From Paenibacillus_E sp040812395 (GTDB lineage: Bacteria > Bacillota > Bacilli > Paenibacillales > NBRC-103111), in contig NZ_JBFNXH010000001.1 of the NCBI RefSeq assembly GCF_040812395.1, forward strand, positions 434,001 through 498,000: a DNA stretch of 64,000 bases, written 5' to 3'. Both the position numbers and the translations under genes were made by a program. The first letter of the stretch is position 1; each line of letters begins with the position of its first letter. Positions 7,608 to 16,034 of the stretch are shown here, in pieces. Below the pieces are notes generated by a model, which saw only the letters and a list, made by a program, of their open reading frames with translations, was not told the DNA's origin and did no database searches.

Positions 7608-7636
7608 TTGATTTTGCGTCCATCTGCGCATATAAT
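7608..7636 (+). promoter_or_regulatory. Sigma-A promoter for the 7675 gene
   Basis: TTGATT (7608-7613), a 17-bp spacer and a perfect TATAAT (7631-7636) precede the plus-strand gene at 7675. The promoter lies in the ribosome-site region of the divergent methyltransferase gene. Confidence 0.8.
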
Positions 7637-7674
7637 AACGGTATAGAATCGTACAATTTCGGGAGGAACTCCGC

Positions 7675-8064
7675 ATGTCTAATAAAATCGTAATCGACGT
7701 ATGGGCGAACGCTGGCGCACACGGAGGCGCTGCGTTCCTCACGTCGGATAAATTCGGCCGCGTCCGTATGTCGGCGGGCTTAGTCGAGCTCCTTTCGTGT
7801 AAGGACGCGGCCATTAAGCTTTACGTCGGCTTTGACGCGGCGAACAAACGGATCGCACTCGGCAAGCCCGACGTTGTGAAACCGTCCGATGCTAATCCGG
7901 TCAGCTTCGATAAGGGCCGCCACTATGCGAATATCAGCGCATTTATGAAGAAGCACCGGCTACCGTTTGATGCGGTCAAATACTATTACGACGGCAAGGT
8001 TGACGGATGGCTCGTCTTTAAACGCGAAGACTATACGGCGCCAGACGGAAGAGGAACGGAATAG
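7675..8064 (+). CDS. Unrecognised phage protein with its own sigma-A promoter (129 aa)
   Basis: This soluble, mixed alpha/beta protein has the start MSNKIVIDVWANAGAHGG and a Lys/Tyr-rich C-terminal half. I do not recognise a family. The ATG has a GGGAGGA site. It sits alone on the plus strand between leftward operons, behind a near-consensus host promoter, so it may be expressed in the lysogen or very early. That arrangement fits an accessory (moron-like) gene. Confidence 0.6.
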   Translation: MSNKIVIDVWANAGAHGGAAFLTSDKFGRVRMSAGLVELLSCKDAAIKLYVGFDAANKRIALGKPDVVKPSDANPVSFDKGRHYANISAFMKKHRLPFDAVKYYYDGKVDGWLVFKREDYTAPDGRGTE

Positions 8065-8075
8065 CGAGCGAAGTT

Positions 8076-8249
8076 CTACCGTTTTTCGTCTTCCCACGGG
8101 TCGCCGTACGTTTTCTCTGCGCCTCCTTCGTGCTCCATCGGCGTTCGCTCGTCGTAGCCCTCACCGTTAAGCTGCGCGATTCTGCCGCGAAAGTAGCCTG
8201 CATGGTAGCCGGCGCGGTATGCTTCGTACGAATCTAGTCCGTTACGCAC
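8076..8249 (-). CDS. Small unrecognised phage protein (57 aa)
   Basis: The frame is longer upstream, but the GTG at 8249 follows GGAGGTG at ideal spacing and overlaps the end of the dNMP kinase gene by eight bases, so I take it as the start. The product is a short helical repeat-like segment (EAYRAGYHAGYFRGR) with an acidic tail. No family recognised. Confidence 0.55.
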   Translation of the reverse strand: MRNGLDSYEAYRAGYHAGYFRGRIAQLNGEGYDERTPMEHEGGAEKTYGDPWEDEKR

Positions 8250-8829
8250 GGGCACCCACCTCCGCCATAATTGCGTCGACCTTCGCGTAAAGGTCCTCCA
8301 CGCTGCCGTCATTAACGATTTCGTAGTCTACCGCGAATGTGTTGACGTGTGATTCCGTCTCATGATGTAAGTCGACGAGTTTAAACGTATCGACTGATTG
8401 GATCGCGCGGTTGATGCGGACGCCTTCGGGTGCCGCTACTCGGATTATGACGAAGCCTTCATATCGGCAGCGGGCGTATTCGTTTTGCTGGCGAAGGTCG
8501 GAGATGACTACGCGAAACGAGACCGAAAACCGTCCCAAAGAGATTAAACGATAGGCATCCGCTCGTTCCTTTAGCACACGATACTCCGAAATTTTATCGA
8601 AACATTTACGCACCCATACGTCAGGATCACGCTCACGCATCGTTTGACCGAACCACTGGTAGAGCTCGCGCGGTTTTGCGCTGCCATTGACGTCAAATAT
8701 ATCGTTTGCGTAACGCTTGAGCTCGTCACCGAATGCGAAGCGTGTATAACCGTAGCGCTCCGTGAGGTAAGCGCCTACCGTGTCCTTACCGCTGCGAAGG
8801 TGTCCAGTTAACGCGATGTTTACTGGCAC
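8242..8829 (-). CDS. Deoxynucleoside monophosphate kinase-like P-loop protein
   Basis: The 195-residue protein opens with VNIALTGHLRSGKDTVGAYL, a P-loop of the phage dNMP kinase / AAA_17 type. It continues with RFAFGDELK and a WVRKC segment typical of nucleotide monophosphate kinases that act on deoxynucleotides. It would phosphorylate dNMPs to dNDPs, feeding phage DNA synthesis next to the reductase, thyX and dut genes. The ATG directly abuts the upstream gene's stop (shared base 8829). Confidence 0.75.
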   Translation of the reverse strand: MPVNIALTGHLRSGKDTVGAYLTERYGYTRFAFGDELKRYANDIFDVNGSAKPRELYQWFGQTMRERDPDVWVRKCFDKISEYRVLKERADAYRLISLGRFSVSFRVVISDLRQQNEYARCRYEGFVIIRVAAPEGVRINRAIQSVDTFKLVDLHHETESHVNTFAVDYEIVNDGSVEDLYAKVDAIMAEVGARA

Positions 8830-10046
8830 TAGGCGGCCACCTCCTCGCGTGAATCATCGGAAACAATTACATCCTTTACATAATCGTATATGAGTCCGTC
8901 CGGTCGCAGTGCAGCGGGGTTTCTATAGTAAATACCTCCATGAGTATCCTCTGTAACTTTCATAACAGGACCGCTTGAGTTAGGTAAGAACCCGGAATCC
9001 TTCGCTTTTACTACGTCCCCAACGCGCACGCCCTCCGGCTGAGGCGCCGCCAAGTATTCGGACGGCACCGTCAGACCTAACGCACGGCGAAGCGCAATCG
9101 CCTTACCGATGTGAACGTTGAAGCAATCGTCCGGCGCACAACGGGCTTTGCCGACTAATTTCGGATTATCGGCGCAATATCGTAGGCGGATCAACGCGAC
9201 AACTGTACGTTTTTCTTTGTTAACGACGAAATCCGTTTTTACATGCCCCACACCTTTTAGTAACGCGTATTTTTCGTACCCACGTCCGTCGTAAATATCC
9301 GCAGTCAACTCCGCTACGTCCTTCTTCGCCATCTCGACGATCTCATCGCGCGTTATCTTCTCCGGCTTAAACGACACTCTGATTGCGTCATCCAACTTTT
9401 GCGCGAGAACCTCTACGGAAGATTTACGCTCAAGCTCCGTCACTTTCAACGTAAGCCTGGCGACGGTCTGCGTCAAACCATCGATTTGGGCGCGCAGGTC
9501 GGCGGACGGTTCAGCTGCCTTTTCCGTGATCTTGAGCCCGCGCTCACCGATAAGGGCGCGCTTACCTTCCGCGTTTTGAACAACCCATATGGTGACGCCG
9601 GCGAGGGTACCGTGTGGGCCGCTGACGAGGAGCGTAACCATATCGCCGTTCTGCGGCTTGTAAGCATCCCGCCCCACCGCGTCAGGATACCCGTACTTTT
9701 TCGCGAAAGCATCATAGCCGCTATAGCGACGGCCAGCTTCCGTAACTTCCGCGGTACGACCGTCAATAGGGACTGCTGGCTCGAGTATTACATACTCACT
9801 ACTGCCACTGTTTGGACCTACGTACCATTGGCCGCCACATGCTTTATCGAAGCCAACATTATTGAAGCCGGAAAAATCAACTCGGTCGTCAACAGCACCA
9901 ACCCCTACCACTTTGCCGATATTGCCTTGTGAGAAGAAACCGTAATTGGGACTTACGCAAGTAATCTTAACGAGATCCCCAACGTTAGCCTTCCGGCTTA
10001 CTTCGCGAAATTTCTTACCATCAATTACCGTTGTTTTTGCGCTCAT
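8829..10046 (-). CDS. Large phage protein with SH3/KOW-like modules and a coiled coil
   Basis: Two or three barrel-like modules are recognisable by repeats of the form ANVGDLVKIT, PQNGDMVTLL and RVGDVVKAK at about residues 18, 130 and 345. A coiled coil lies at about 180-220 and a globular middle follows at about 240-330. The same kind of module repeats in the 751-residue protein at 21922-24177, so the two are probably paralogues in part. Molecular function unknown; such barrels commonly bind nucleic acid or proteins. Its first eight residues (MSAKTTVI) equal those of the gene at 37490-37810. Confidence 0.55.
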   Translation of the reverse strand: MSAKTTVIDGKKFREVSRKANVGDLVKITCVSPNYGFFSQGNIGKVVGVGAVDDRVDFSGFNNVGFDKACGGQWYVGPNSGSSEYVILEPAVPIDGRTAEVTEAGRRYSGYDAFAKKYGYPDAVGRDAYKPQNGDMVTLLVSGPHGTLAGVTIWVVQNAEGKRALIGERGLKITEKAAEPSADLRAQIDGLTQTVARLTLKVTELERKSSVEVLAQKLDDAIRVSFKPEKITRDEIVEMAKKDVAELTADIYDGRGYEKYALLKGVGHVKTDFVVNKEKRTVVALIRLRYCADNPKLVGKARCAPDDCFNVHIGKAIALRRALGLTVPSEYLAAPQPEGVRVGDVVKAKDSGFLPNSSGPVMKVTEDTHGGIYYRNPAALRPDGLIYDYVKDVIVSDDSREEVAA

Positions 10047-10487
10047 CTAATCCGCTCCTCTTCCGCTCGTTGGCGGGGATATTTTAACCTTCAGCGTTTG
10101 CCTACCGAATTGTTTAGCGCGCTTCTCCGACGTCATGTAAACGTCTAGTCGACCGCCCTTAATTGCACCACCACGATCATCGCATGTGTACGTCCACTCC
10201 AGCGCCGGAATTTCTACGCGAGTCCCGAACGGTAGCTCTCGCGGGCACGCCGCAGTTATGCCTTCTATCGCTTTCTTACCGCTGGCTGTAACACCGTAAT
10301 CACGGTCGCCCGGCCGCTTTCCCGTCGAGCGGTAATCGGAAGTATACGCGGTGATTTCGTATTCTTGCGTTAAATTACGTTGAACGGCGGCGGCCTTGTA
10401 CTCGCGAACGAATAACGGAGCCGGCGGTCCTGCGTAAGATGCTGCGAGCGTGACTGCAAGGATTAACTGAAGTATGGCGCTACCCAT
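10047..10487 (-). CDS. Secreted 3D-domain protein, probable cell-wall lytic enzyme
   Basis: A hydrophobic N-terminus (residues about 3-20) is followed by a 3D (Asp-Asp-Asp) domain. ITAYTSDYRS, YGVTASGK, PFGTRVEIPAL, CDDRGGAIKGGRLDVYM give the conserved aspartates of the MltA-like double-psi barrel found in YuiC and YocH. Such proteins cleave peptidoglycan glycan strands. The length (146 aa) is that of a minimal domain. It overlaps thyX by 25 bases. It may modify the wall during infection; a spanin- or exclusion-type role is also possible. Confidence 0.75.
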   Translation of the reverse strand: MGSAILQLILAVTLAASYAGPPAPLFVREYKAAAVQRNLTQEYEITAYTSDYRSTGKRPGDRDYGVTASGKKAIEGITAACPRELPFGTRVEIPALEWTYTCDDRGGAIKGGRLDVYMTSEKRAKQFGRQTLKVKISPPTSGRGAD

Positions 10488-11185
10488 GCGTCAACCTTTT
10501 CAATTTCAGCGCGGATGGCTTCGGCGAGGGCGGCGATCTCCCACTGTGCGTGCGTCCGCTCGTTGCGTTTTCCGTAGAATTCGAGGATGGCGCGGAGATT
10601 CGCGGTCATGACGAGATTGGTGGCGGCGGCATTCGGTAGGACGTAACGGGCATCTTCGGCGGGGACACCAGCGGCACGAAGGTTATCGTAAGCGGACTGT
10701 AACGCCTCCATTAGCCATCCGTACATTTCGTCAGCGTCAGGATTTGCCGCTATACTCTGCGGCGTTACGTAATTGAAGCCGGCCGCCTTATCTCCGCTGC
10801 CGAATTTAACGTAACGCTGCGACTGAACGCTGAAGGAAAACTGCCTGTGACGCGTAAGCTGCGCGAGAAGGGACCGCGATACGCCTTCGACTGCGAATGT
10901 GTACATAATGTGCTCAAGTGTTGACGCGTGACCGCTGCGGACAATGTGGCGGAATAACCGGTCGGCCTCCGTGCCAGCTTCGCCGTCTGACGCGGATTGG
11001 CAGAAGTATTTTGCGCCCTCTAGTGCGATGATGTCGGACGGTGGGCTCGGCGAGTAGCAGGTCCGGATTGCGGTAAGAGCAACGGCGGCGCGGTCAAGTC
11101 CGTCATAGGCACCGGCTCCAGCGCGAAGGAGCTCGGCTTGGGACGTGTCGGATAGCGCGGTATGCGCGATTAGTTTAGCGTTCAC
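10463..11185 (-). CDS. thyX: Flavin-dependent thymidylate synthase ThyX
   Basis: The 240-residue protein contains the ThyX signature RHRQFSFSVQSQRY (RHR-X7-S type) at about residue 113, plus an HASTLEH segment before it. It makes dTMP from dUMP using methylenetetrahydrofolate, FAD and NADPH. Together with dut, dNMP kinase and nrdEF it gives the phage its own thymidine supply. The start overlaps the stop of the 11182 gene by four bases. Confidence 0.93.
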   Translation of the reverse strand: MNAKLIAHTALSDTSQAELLRAGAGAYDGLDRAAVALTAIRTCYSPSPPSDIIALEGAKYFCQSASDGEAGTEADRLFRHIVRSGHASTLEHIMYTFAVEGVSRSLLAQLTRHRQFSFSVQSQRYVKFGSGDKAAGFNYVTPQSIAANPDADEMYGWLMEALQSAYDNLRAAGVPAEDARYVLPNAAATNLVMTANLRAILEFYGKRNERTHAQWEIAALAEAIRAEIEKVDAWVAPYFS

Positions 11186-11400
11186 TCAGCGGCCCCCTTC
11201 TCTAATTGAATTAACGCTCTACCGATTGAGTCAACGATTTCAAACGATCTAATAACCTGAGCGTCATTACCGCAGACATCACACAATAACTCTGTTATGA
11301 CCCCACATGATATAGTAGTGTAGGTAACTGATATAGGAGAAACCCCTAAAGTTTTAACGAATTTTCCGCAATTTTTACAGTTAACTGAATTTCCCTTCAC
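11182..11400 (-). CDS. Zinc-ribbon phage protein (72 aa)
   Basis: Two CxxC pairs, CKNC at about residue 8 and CDVC at about 40, make a four-cysteine zinc ribbon. No catalytic residues are seen. It overlaps dut and thyX by four bases on either side, so it is translated as part of the nucleotide-metabolism operon. Function unknown. Confidence 0.6.
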   Translation of the reverse strand: MKGNSVNCKNCGKFVKTLGVSPISVTYTTISCGVITELLCDVCGNDAQVIRSFEIVDSIGRALIQLEKGAAE

Positions 11401-11921
11401 GCATACACCTCCGCCCGTGTCCCCGTACTACCGAAGCCGCCAGTACCGCGTTCCGTCACACTCAACGTATCGACTACGTTAAATTGCGCTTGATTGACGG
11501 GAGCGATAACGCCCTGCGCGACTCTATCACCTTTTCGGATGAGATACGTACCAGCCGGATATGTGGCGCCTATATCCCACCGAAGCGGATCAGTTAACGT
11601 TTGCAGGCCGTAAATCCACTCGCCGTAATCTTCGCTCACGTTATCGAACATCATCGCAACCTCGCCCCTAAAATCACTGTCTATAACGCCTATTCCGTTC
11701 GGCTGGCGCAGCTTCGTCTTCAACGCGATTCCCGATCGCATACACACGTACATTACGTACCCTTCCGGAATCTCAAACGCGAGGCCGAGCGGCACTTTCG
11801 CCGTCTCGCCTGGCAAAATTACTATGTCCTCGACCGCGACTAGATCAAAGCCAGCCGCCCCCGCCGTTGCATATTGCGGGATGACTGCGTCGGGGTGAGT
11901 CTTGCAGATATTAACGTTCAT
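11397..11921 (-). CDS. dut: dUTP diphosphatase
   Basis: All five trimeric dUTPase motifs are present in order: AAGFDL, MRSGIALK, GVIDSDFRGEV, GDRVAQ and the P-loop-like RGTGGFGSTG. It hydrolyses dUTP to dUMP, preventing uracil incorporation and supplying ThyX. At 174 residues it is longer than typical (about 145) because of an insert between motifs 3 and 4 (around EWIYGLQTLTDPLRW). Such inserts occur in some phage dUTPases, some of which have regulatory roles; that is not shown here. Confidence 0.95.
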   Translation of the reverse strand: MNVNICKTHPDAVIPQYATAGAAGFDLVAVEDIVILPGETAKVPLGLAFEIPEGYVMYVCMRSGIALKTKLRQPNGIGVIDSDFRGEVAMMFDNVSEDYGEWIYGLQTLTDPLRWDIGATYPAGTYLIRKGDRVAQGVIAPVNQAQFNVVDTLSVTERGTGGFGSTGTRAEVYA

Positions 11922-11932
11922 TCAGAGCCTCC

Positions 11933-12085
11933 TTATCGTAGTTCTATCGCGTTAGTCATAAACACAGTAACCGCTAAAAATAGCGCAGCCCCGACTGTAA
12001 AGTTGTCCGGAGTGTATCCCGTAAAAATGTAGAGAACGAAAAGTGTTCCCCAATATAGCGCCGCCAGTACGTTTAGTAAAAACAT
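11933..12085 (-). CDS. Two-span membrane micro-protein (50 aa)
   Basis: Two hydrophobic segments (residues about 3-20 and 30-47) separated by a short polar loop (GYTPDNF) form a helical hairpin. The ATG at 12085 has AAGGAGG upstream. Longer in-frame starts would lie inside the promoter-like motif at 12115-12144 and are rejected. It is the first gene of the dut-thyX operon. Holin-like size, but no lysis neighbours are evident. Confidence 0.65.
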   Translation of the reverse strand: MFLLNVLAALYWGTLFVLYIFTGYTPDNFTVGAALFLAVTVFMTNAIELR

Positions 12086-12114
12086 TTTAACGCCTCCTTT
12101 TCGGTTATATAACG

Positions 12115-12144
12115 TTAATGTTGTTATTCGGGAGATTCGCACAC
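12115..12144 (-). promoter_or_regulatory. Phage bipartite promoter motif, copy E (degenerate)
   Basis: Minus-strand sense: GTGTGCGAAT, 11 bases, CAACATTAA. Spacing matches the five other copies exactly, with three differences from the consensus GTGTGCGAAA-N11-GTACATNAN. It lies 30 bases upstream of the 12085 start and overlaps only the first residues past the nrdF stop. Confidence 0.6.
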
Positions 12145-12145
12145 T

Positions 12146-13117
12146 TTATGCGAAAATAAAGTCCGCATCCGTCATCGGCTCAACGTTGAGCGCCATCACA
12201 TAGCCGTCGCCCTTCGTCGAAAAGAAATCGTGATGCTTCGTGCCGGTATCGAGGCCGTTTTCAACGATTGCGCTAAACTGTTGTGGTTCAAACGCGGGAT
12301 CGAGCCCGAGATTCGCCAGCGCCTTATTCGCGTTGTACTCAACATAACGCAGCACATCGTCAACAATTTCGCCCCCAAGGCCACCGTAAATCTCGCGAGT
12401 ATATTCCGTTTCGTTGGCGTGGAGGACGTGCAACAATTCCGTCGTTTCGTATGCCGCCCATTCCAGATCATCTGGAGTCAGTTGGGCACGAAGTTCCTGC
12501 GCTATGTACCCGACGAAGACGCCATGGATGGACTCGTCGATGAGGATTTTGCGTATAATCTCGCCGGACGCTGCCATTTTACCTTGGCCTGCGAGGTACA
12601 ACGGATAATAGAACCCGCTGTAAAACAGATAACTTTCGAGCAGCACGGACGCCACACACGCCATATAAACGTCATATGCCGACGGCTTTTCCGCGATCAA
12701 TTTGCGGTAGTAACGCGAGATGATCGTGGCCTTTTTGATGAGCTGCGGCTGGGATGGCGCCCACTTTTCGAGCAGGTAATCCGTTTCGGATGACGGGAGT
12801 AGGTTCGTAAAAATATAGGAATAACTCTTCGCGTGAATGTGCTCCATCGCGCTCATAAACGAAAGAACCGCCCGTTTACGGTCGTCACCGATATGTAGCG
12901 CGATAAGCGGCATTCCTTCGGTCGCTTGATGCGTATCTAGGCCAGTCAATCCCGCCAGCACACGCTTATAGACGGTGCGTTCCGCTTCGGTCAGCGAGTC
13001 CCAGGATCGCGAGTCCTTTACGACGGGGAACTCGGTCTCCGTCCACATTTGCGCAATATTCTGCGCCCAAAATACGTTTACGTAATCGTTGGTTTTATTC
13101 CAGTTAACAACGCGCAA
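12146..13117 (-). CDS. nrdF: Ribonucleotide reductase class Ib beta subunit
   Basis: The 323-residue protein has the R2 metal-site pattern: LTGLDTHQ, ExxH in MEHIHAKSYSYIF, VLLESYLFYSGF and IDESIHGVFVGY. It carries the tyrosyl radical cofactor for NrdE. A TTG at 13117 with AGGGGGCG upstream is chosen. The frame runs further up but would overlap nrdE and exceed the family length (about 320). It follows nrdE by 19 bases in an nrdI-E-F operon. Dimanganese use with NrdI is inferred from the class Ib set. Confidence 0.93.
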   Translation of the reverse strand: MRVVNWNKTNDYVNVFWAQNIAQMWTETEFPVVKDSRSWDSLTEAERTVYKRVLAGLTGLDTHQATEGMPLIALHIGDDRKRAVLSFMSAMEHIHAKSYSYIFTNLLPSSETDYLLEKWAPSQPQLIKKATIISRYYRKLIAEKPSAYDVYMACVASVLLESYLFYSGFYYPLYLAGQGKMAASGEIIRKILIDESIHGVFVGYIAQELRAQLTPDDLEWAAYETTELLHVLHANETEYTREIYGGLGGEIVDDVLRYVEYNANKALANLGLDPAFEPQQFSAIVENGLDTGTKHHDFFSTKGDGYVMALNVEPMTDADFIFA

Positions 13118-13136
13118 GTCAGCGCCCCCTCTTCGT

Positions 13137-15188
13137 TTATATGGCGCAGGACGTGCACTCGCTCGGATCGATGCGATTAGTCCGCGTATAATACAGCGAT
13201 TTAAGTCCGCGATGGTGCGCATAAGCATACAAGCGGCCGAGTTCGCGCGTGCTGACGTCACTATCTACATATAGAATCGTGCTGATTCCCTGGTCGATAT
13301 GCGGCTGAATTTCCGCGATAAGATCGATCAGCTTGTATTGGTCGACGTTATATGCCGACTTATAGAACCACTGATTATCGCTCGTCAAATACGGCGCCGG
13401 ATAAAACGTCTCGCCATTACCGTAGAGACGGCGCTCAATTACCTGAGTAATCGGCATGACTGACGATGTCGCGTTCTGGATATACGCGATACTTTGCGTC
13501 GGCGCGATCGCGAGCCGGTACGCGTGGTAGAGGCCGTGGTCGGCGACATTACGCATCAACTCCTGCCAATCGCGCGGACTAGGCAACGCCACTCCCACAA
13601 ATAACTCACGAACGCGTTCCGTTCTTGGCGCGAAATCCTCCGTTAAATAAGGTGCGAAATAGCTGCCATCCGCGTATGCCGTCTCACCGAACCCCTTAAA
13701 TGTCTCCCCACGGTTAGCGGCCATATTCATCGACGCTTCAATTGAATAAAAATTCATCGCCGCAAAGAACGTCCGGCAGAAATCGCGCGCCTCTTCCGAT
13801 TCGTATGCGATCTTATTCTTTGCGAGGAATCCGTGAAGGTTCATGACGCCGAGTCCGACAGAGTGGAGTTCATCGTTTGCCTTACGGACGCCCGGCGCGT
13901 TAGGAATGCGAGAAATATCGGATACGACCGTCAGCGCTTCGATGCCGTCTTGGACAGATTCGCGCAGCTTACCGGTTACCATAACGTTCGCGATATTGAG
14001 CGAGCCGAGATTGCAAGAGATATCGCGCTGAATAACATCGCCGTCTCCGTAGTCTCCAATTGTTGACGTTTCCTGCAATTGGAATATCTCTGTGCAAAGA
14101 TTCGTCATCTTTACGCTGCCGAGCGCCTTCAGCGGATGGACTCGATTTGCGTTGTCTTTAAAGAAGAGATACGGATAGCCGCTCTGTAACTGTGTCGACG
14201 CAATCAACGTAAGCATATCGCGCGCGTCCATTGACCGCTTCTTTACATGCGGATTCGCTACGAGAAGATCATACATTTCCGCCATATTCATATCATCTAA
14301 ATGGACACCATATGTACGGTGAACCGTGTGAGGAGCAAACATATAAAACGGAAGACCGGCGCTTGCTAATTCGAAGAACTTCGACGGCGCGATTAGTCCG
14401 ATGGAGATACGGTTAAGGCGGATATCCTCCTCCGCGTTGATCTTCTTCGTATCCAAAAATTCAAGCACGTCCCAGCCGAACACGTTGTAATAGACAGCAC
14501 CGGCTCCCGGTCGTTGGCCGAGCTGGTCCGCGTAGGCGAATCCGAGTTCGAGTTGCTTCGCGACCGGCACGACGCCCTTTGCGATACCGTCGATACCCTT
14601 AATTGCCTCGCCACGACCGCGGATTTTCGATAGGTTAATCGCTACGCCGCCGCCGATCTTGGACAGTTGCTTCGCGGTGCTCTCCGTATAGTTAATAGAG
14701 TTTAGCGAGTCGTCCGCCTCAAGCAGGAAGCACGATACCATTTCGCCACGACGCGCACGGCCTGCGTTAAGGAACGTCGGCGTGGCAGGCTGGTAACGTT
14801 GCTCCATCATGGAACGCGCCAAGCGGACGGCCCGCGGGTAATCGCCCTGGCCGAGATACAGCGCGACGATGGAGACGTGCTGCGCGTAGTCTTCGAGGTA
14901 CAGCGTCTTGTTGTTCGTCTGGAGTGCGTAGTCCTTATAAAACTTGGACGCAGCCATGTACGAAGCGAAACGGAAGTCGTAGGCAGCCGTGATTGCGTGA
15001 ATGTCCGCGAGTTGGGTATCGTCGTATTGCGTGAAAACATCGTAGTAATAATCGTTTTCGACGAGATAACGAAGGCGCTCAATCACGGAGCCGAACGTCA
15101 TCGACCGCCCGGCAACCTCGCGCATAAACTCGGCGGCAGCTTCTCCGTCCTTTTCTAAGCGGTAGAAACCGTCCTCTCCGCGTTGCAT
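13137..15188 (-). CDS. nrdE: Ribonucleotide reductase class Ib alpha subunit
   Basis: The 683-residue protein has the class I reductase core: the ATPTFLNAG and GEMVSCFLLE segments (active-site Cys), the NLCTEI Cys and Glu, IAPTQSIAYI, and the C-terminal CTSC redox pair used by NrdH/thioredoxin. It reduces NDPs to dNDPs. Homology to chromosomal NrdE seems to extend upstream of the first ATG. The preceding in-frame codons read IELNNEI, but offer only an ATT at 15209 as a start. The ATG at 15188 lacks a clear ribosome site, so translation may be coupled to nrdI. A full-length, intein-free gene. Confidence 0.93.
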   Translation of the reverse strand: MQRGEDGFYRLEKDGEAAAEFMREVAGRSMTFGSVIERLRYLVENDYYYDVFTQYDDTQLADIHAITAAYDFRFASYMAASKFYKDYALQTNNKTLYLEDYAQHVSIVALYLGQGDYPRAVRLARSMMEQRYQPATPTFLNAGRARRGEMVSCFLLEADDSLNSINYTESTAKQLSKIGGGVAINLSKIRGRGEAIKGIDGIAKGVVPVAKQLELGFAYADQLGQRPGAGAVYYNVFGWDVLEFLDTKKINAEEDIRLNRISIGLIAPSKFFELASAGLPFYMFAPHTVHRTYGVHLDDMNMAEMYDLLVANPHVKKRSMDARDMLTLIASTQLQSGYPYLFFKDNANRVHPLKALGSVKMTNLCTEIFQLQETSTIGDYGDGDVIQRDISCNLGSLNIANVMVTGKLRESVQDGIEALTVVSDISRIPNAPGVRKANDELHSVGLGVMNLHGFLAKNKIAYESEEARDFCRTFFAAMNFYSIEASMNMAANRGETFKGFGETAYADGSYFAPYLTEDFAPRTERVRELFVGVALPSPRDWQELMRNVADHGLYHAYRLAIAPTQSIAYIQNATSSVMPITQVIERRLYGNGETFYPAPYLTSDNQWFYKSAYNVDQYKLIDLIAEIQPHIDQGISTILYVDSDVSTRELGRLYAYAHHRGLKSLYYTRTNRIDPSECTSCAI

Positions 15189-15199
15189 GATTTCGTTAT

Positions 15200-15562
15200 T
15201 TAGCTCAATGTGGCGTGAGATAAAGCGTCAACTCCCTCGTTAAATTTGCGTATGTCTTCGGCGGTGCCCGCGAGTTCAAACTTGTGAATAATCGGCACCC
15301 TGTATTCTTGCGCGATCATGTCAGCAGCGGCTCCGTAGTTGGCGCCCCAGTTACGATTTCCGGACGCAGCGACTCCACGTAGAAGGCCGCCATACTTAGC
15401 CAAGTAACGCTCAACTGACGCCGGTACTGCGCCGAAGCCGACTGTTGGCGTCACGATAACAAACGGCTCGCCTGGCGGCTTGTCTGCGGTATGAGAGCGC
15501 AAGCCTGTCCGCTCTACGAAGCGCCGGACGTTACCGGTTAGCGAATAGTAAACGATTAGCAT
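15200..15562 (-). CDS. nrdI: NrdI flavodoxin-like protein
   Basis: Residues 1-12 (MLIVYYSLTGNV) are the FMN-binding start of NrdI. VTPTVGFGAVP, GVAASGNRNWGANYG and the C-terminal EDIRKFNEGV follow in the family order. NrdI supplies the oxidant for assembling the Mn2-tyrosyl radical in NrdF. At 120 residues it is of normal length. Its start overlaps the stop of the small gene at 15556 and it precedes nrdE by 11 bases. Confidence 0.92.
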   Translation of the reverse strand: MLIVYYSLTGNVRRFVERTGLRSHTADKPPGEPFVIVTPTVGFGAVPASVERYLAKYGGLLRGVAASGNRNWGANYGAAADMIAQEYRVPIIHKFELAGTAEDIRKFNEGVDALSHATLS

Positions 15563-15711
15563 TCGTGGCCTGCTTGCGTTAAATCGCGCACAAGCTTATC
15601 CCGAAGCGCTATCAGGCGCTCTTTTTCCGCAGCGTTACGGAGGAGGGCCGCGTCTATTTCCGCGATCCGAACCACTGTCCATTCGCGCAACCGCTGAACA
15701 TACGCACTCAA
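15556..15711 (-). CDS. Small helical phage protein (51 aa)
   Basis: A TTG start at 15711 overlaps the TGA of the preceding gene (TTGA) and has GGCGGAGG seven bases upstream, so the start is well supported. The product is a charged helix, probably a coiled coil (EIDAALLRNAAEKERLIAL). Its stop overlaps the nrdI start. Function unknown. Confidence 0.65.
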   Translation of the reverse strand: MSAYVQRLREWTVVRIAEIDAALLRNAAEKERLIALRDKLVRDLTQAGHEC

Positions 15712-16034
15712 AACGGTTCCTCCGCCTTGCGAACGAAGTCGAGCCCGTTATCAACGCAAAACGCGTGCATAGCTTTCGCGAGCTCATCCGTATAAAGCTC
15801 GTCGTTATCGCCCCATTCAAGGCCGCGCTCATTCGTAAACGCGTGAAAAACTTCGTGCCAAAACGTCTGGACGGCGCTCTGTTTCGAGAGGACGGATTCG
15901 TCACGAATTTCAATTAGTTGCTTATCGTACGCTATTGAGCCGACGCATTCGCGACCCTTAACGGTAATCGGGCGGTCAACGATCTTCACGTCGTACGTCA
16001 TCGCACCGACCTTCACTTTACCCGGTATCCTCAT
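15708..16034 (-). CDS. Zinc metallopeptidase-like phage protein (HExxH)
   Basis: The 108-residue protein has the zinc motif WHEVFHAFTNERG at about residue 59, with a following LYTDELAKAMHAF segment supplying a possible third ligand (Glu). The N-terminal half is a small beta sheet. It resembles short SprT/ImmA-type phage metalloproteins. Substrate unknown. It overlaps both neighbours by four bases. Confidence 0.65.
   Translation of the reverse strand: MRIPGKVKVGAMTYDVKIVDRPITVKGRECVGSIAYDKQLIEIRDESVLSKQSAVQTFWHEVFHAFTNERGLEWGDNDELYTDELAKAMHAFCVDNGLDFVRKAEEPF

Noticed and set aside
13118..13261. N-terminal extension of nrdF to 13261
   Set aside because: It overlaps the end of nrdE by over 100 bases and gives a protein longer than the family; TTG 13117 has a ribosome site.
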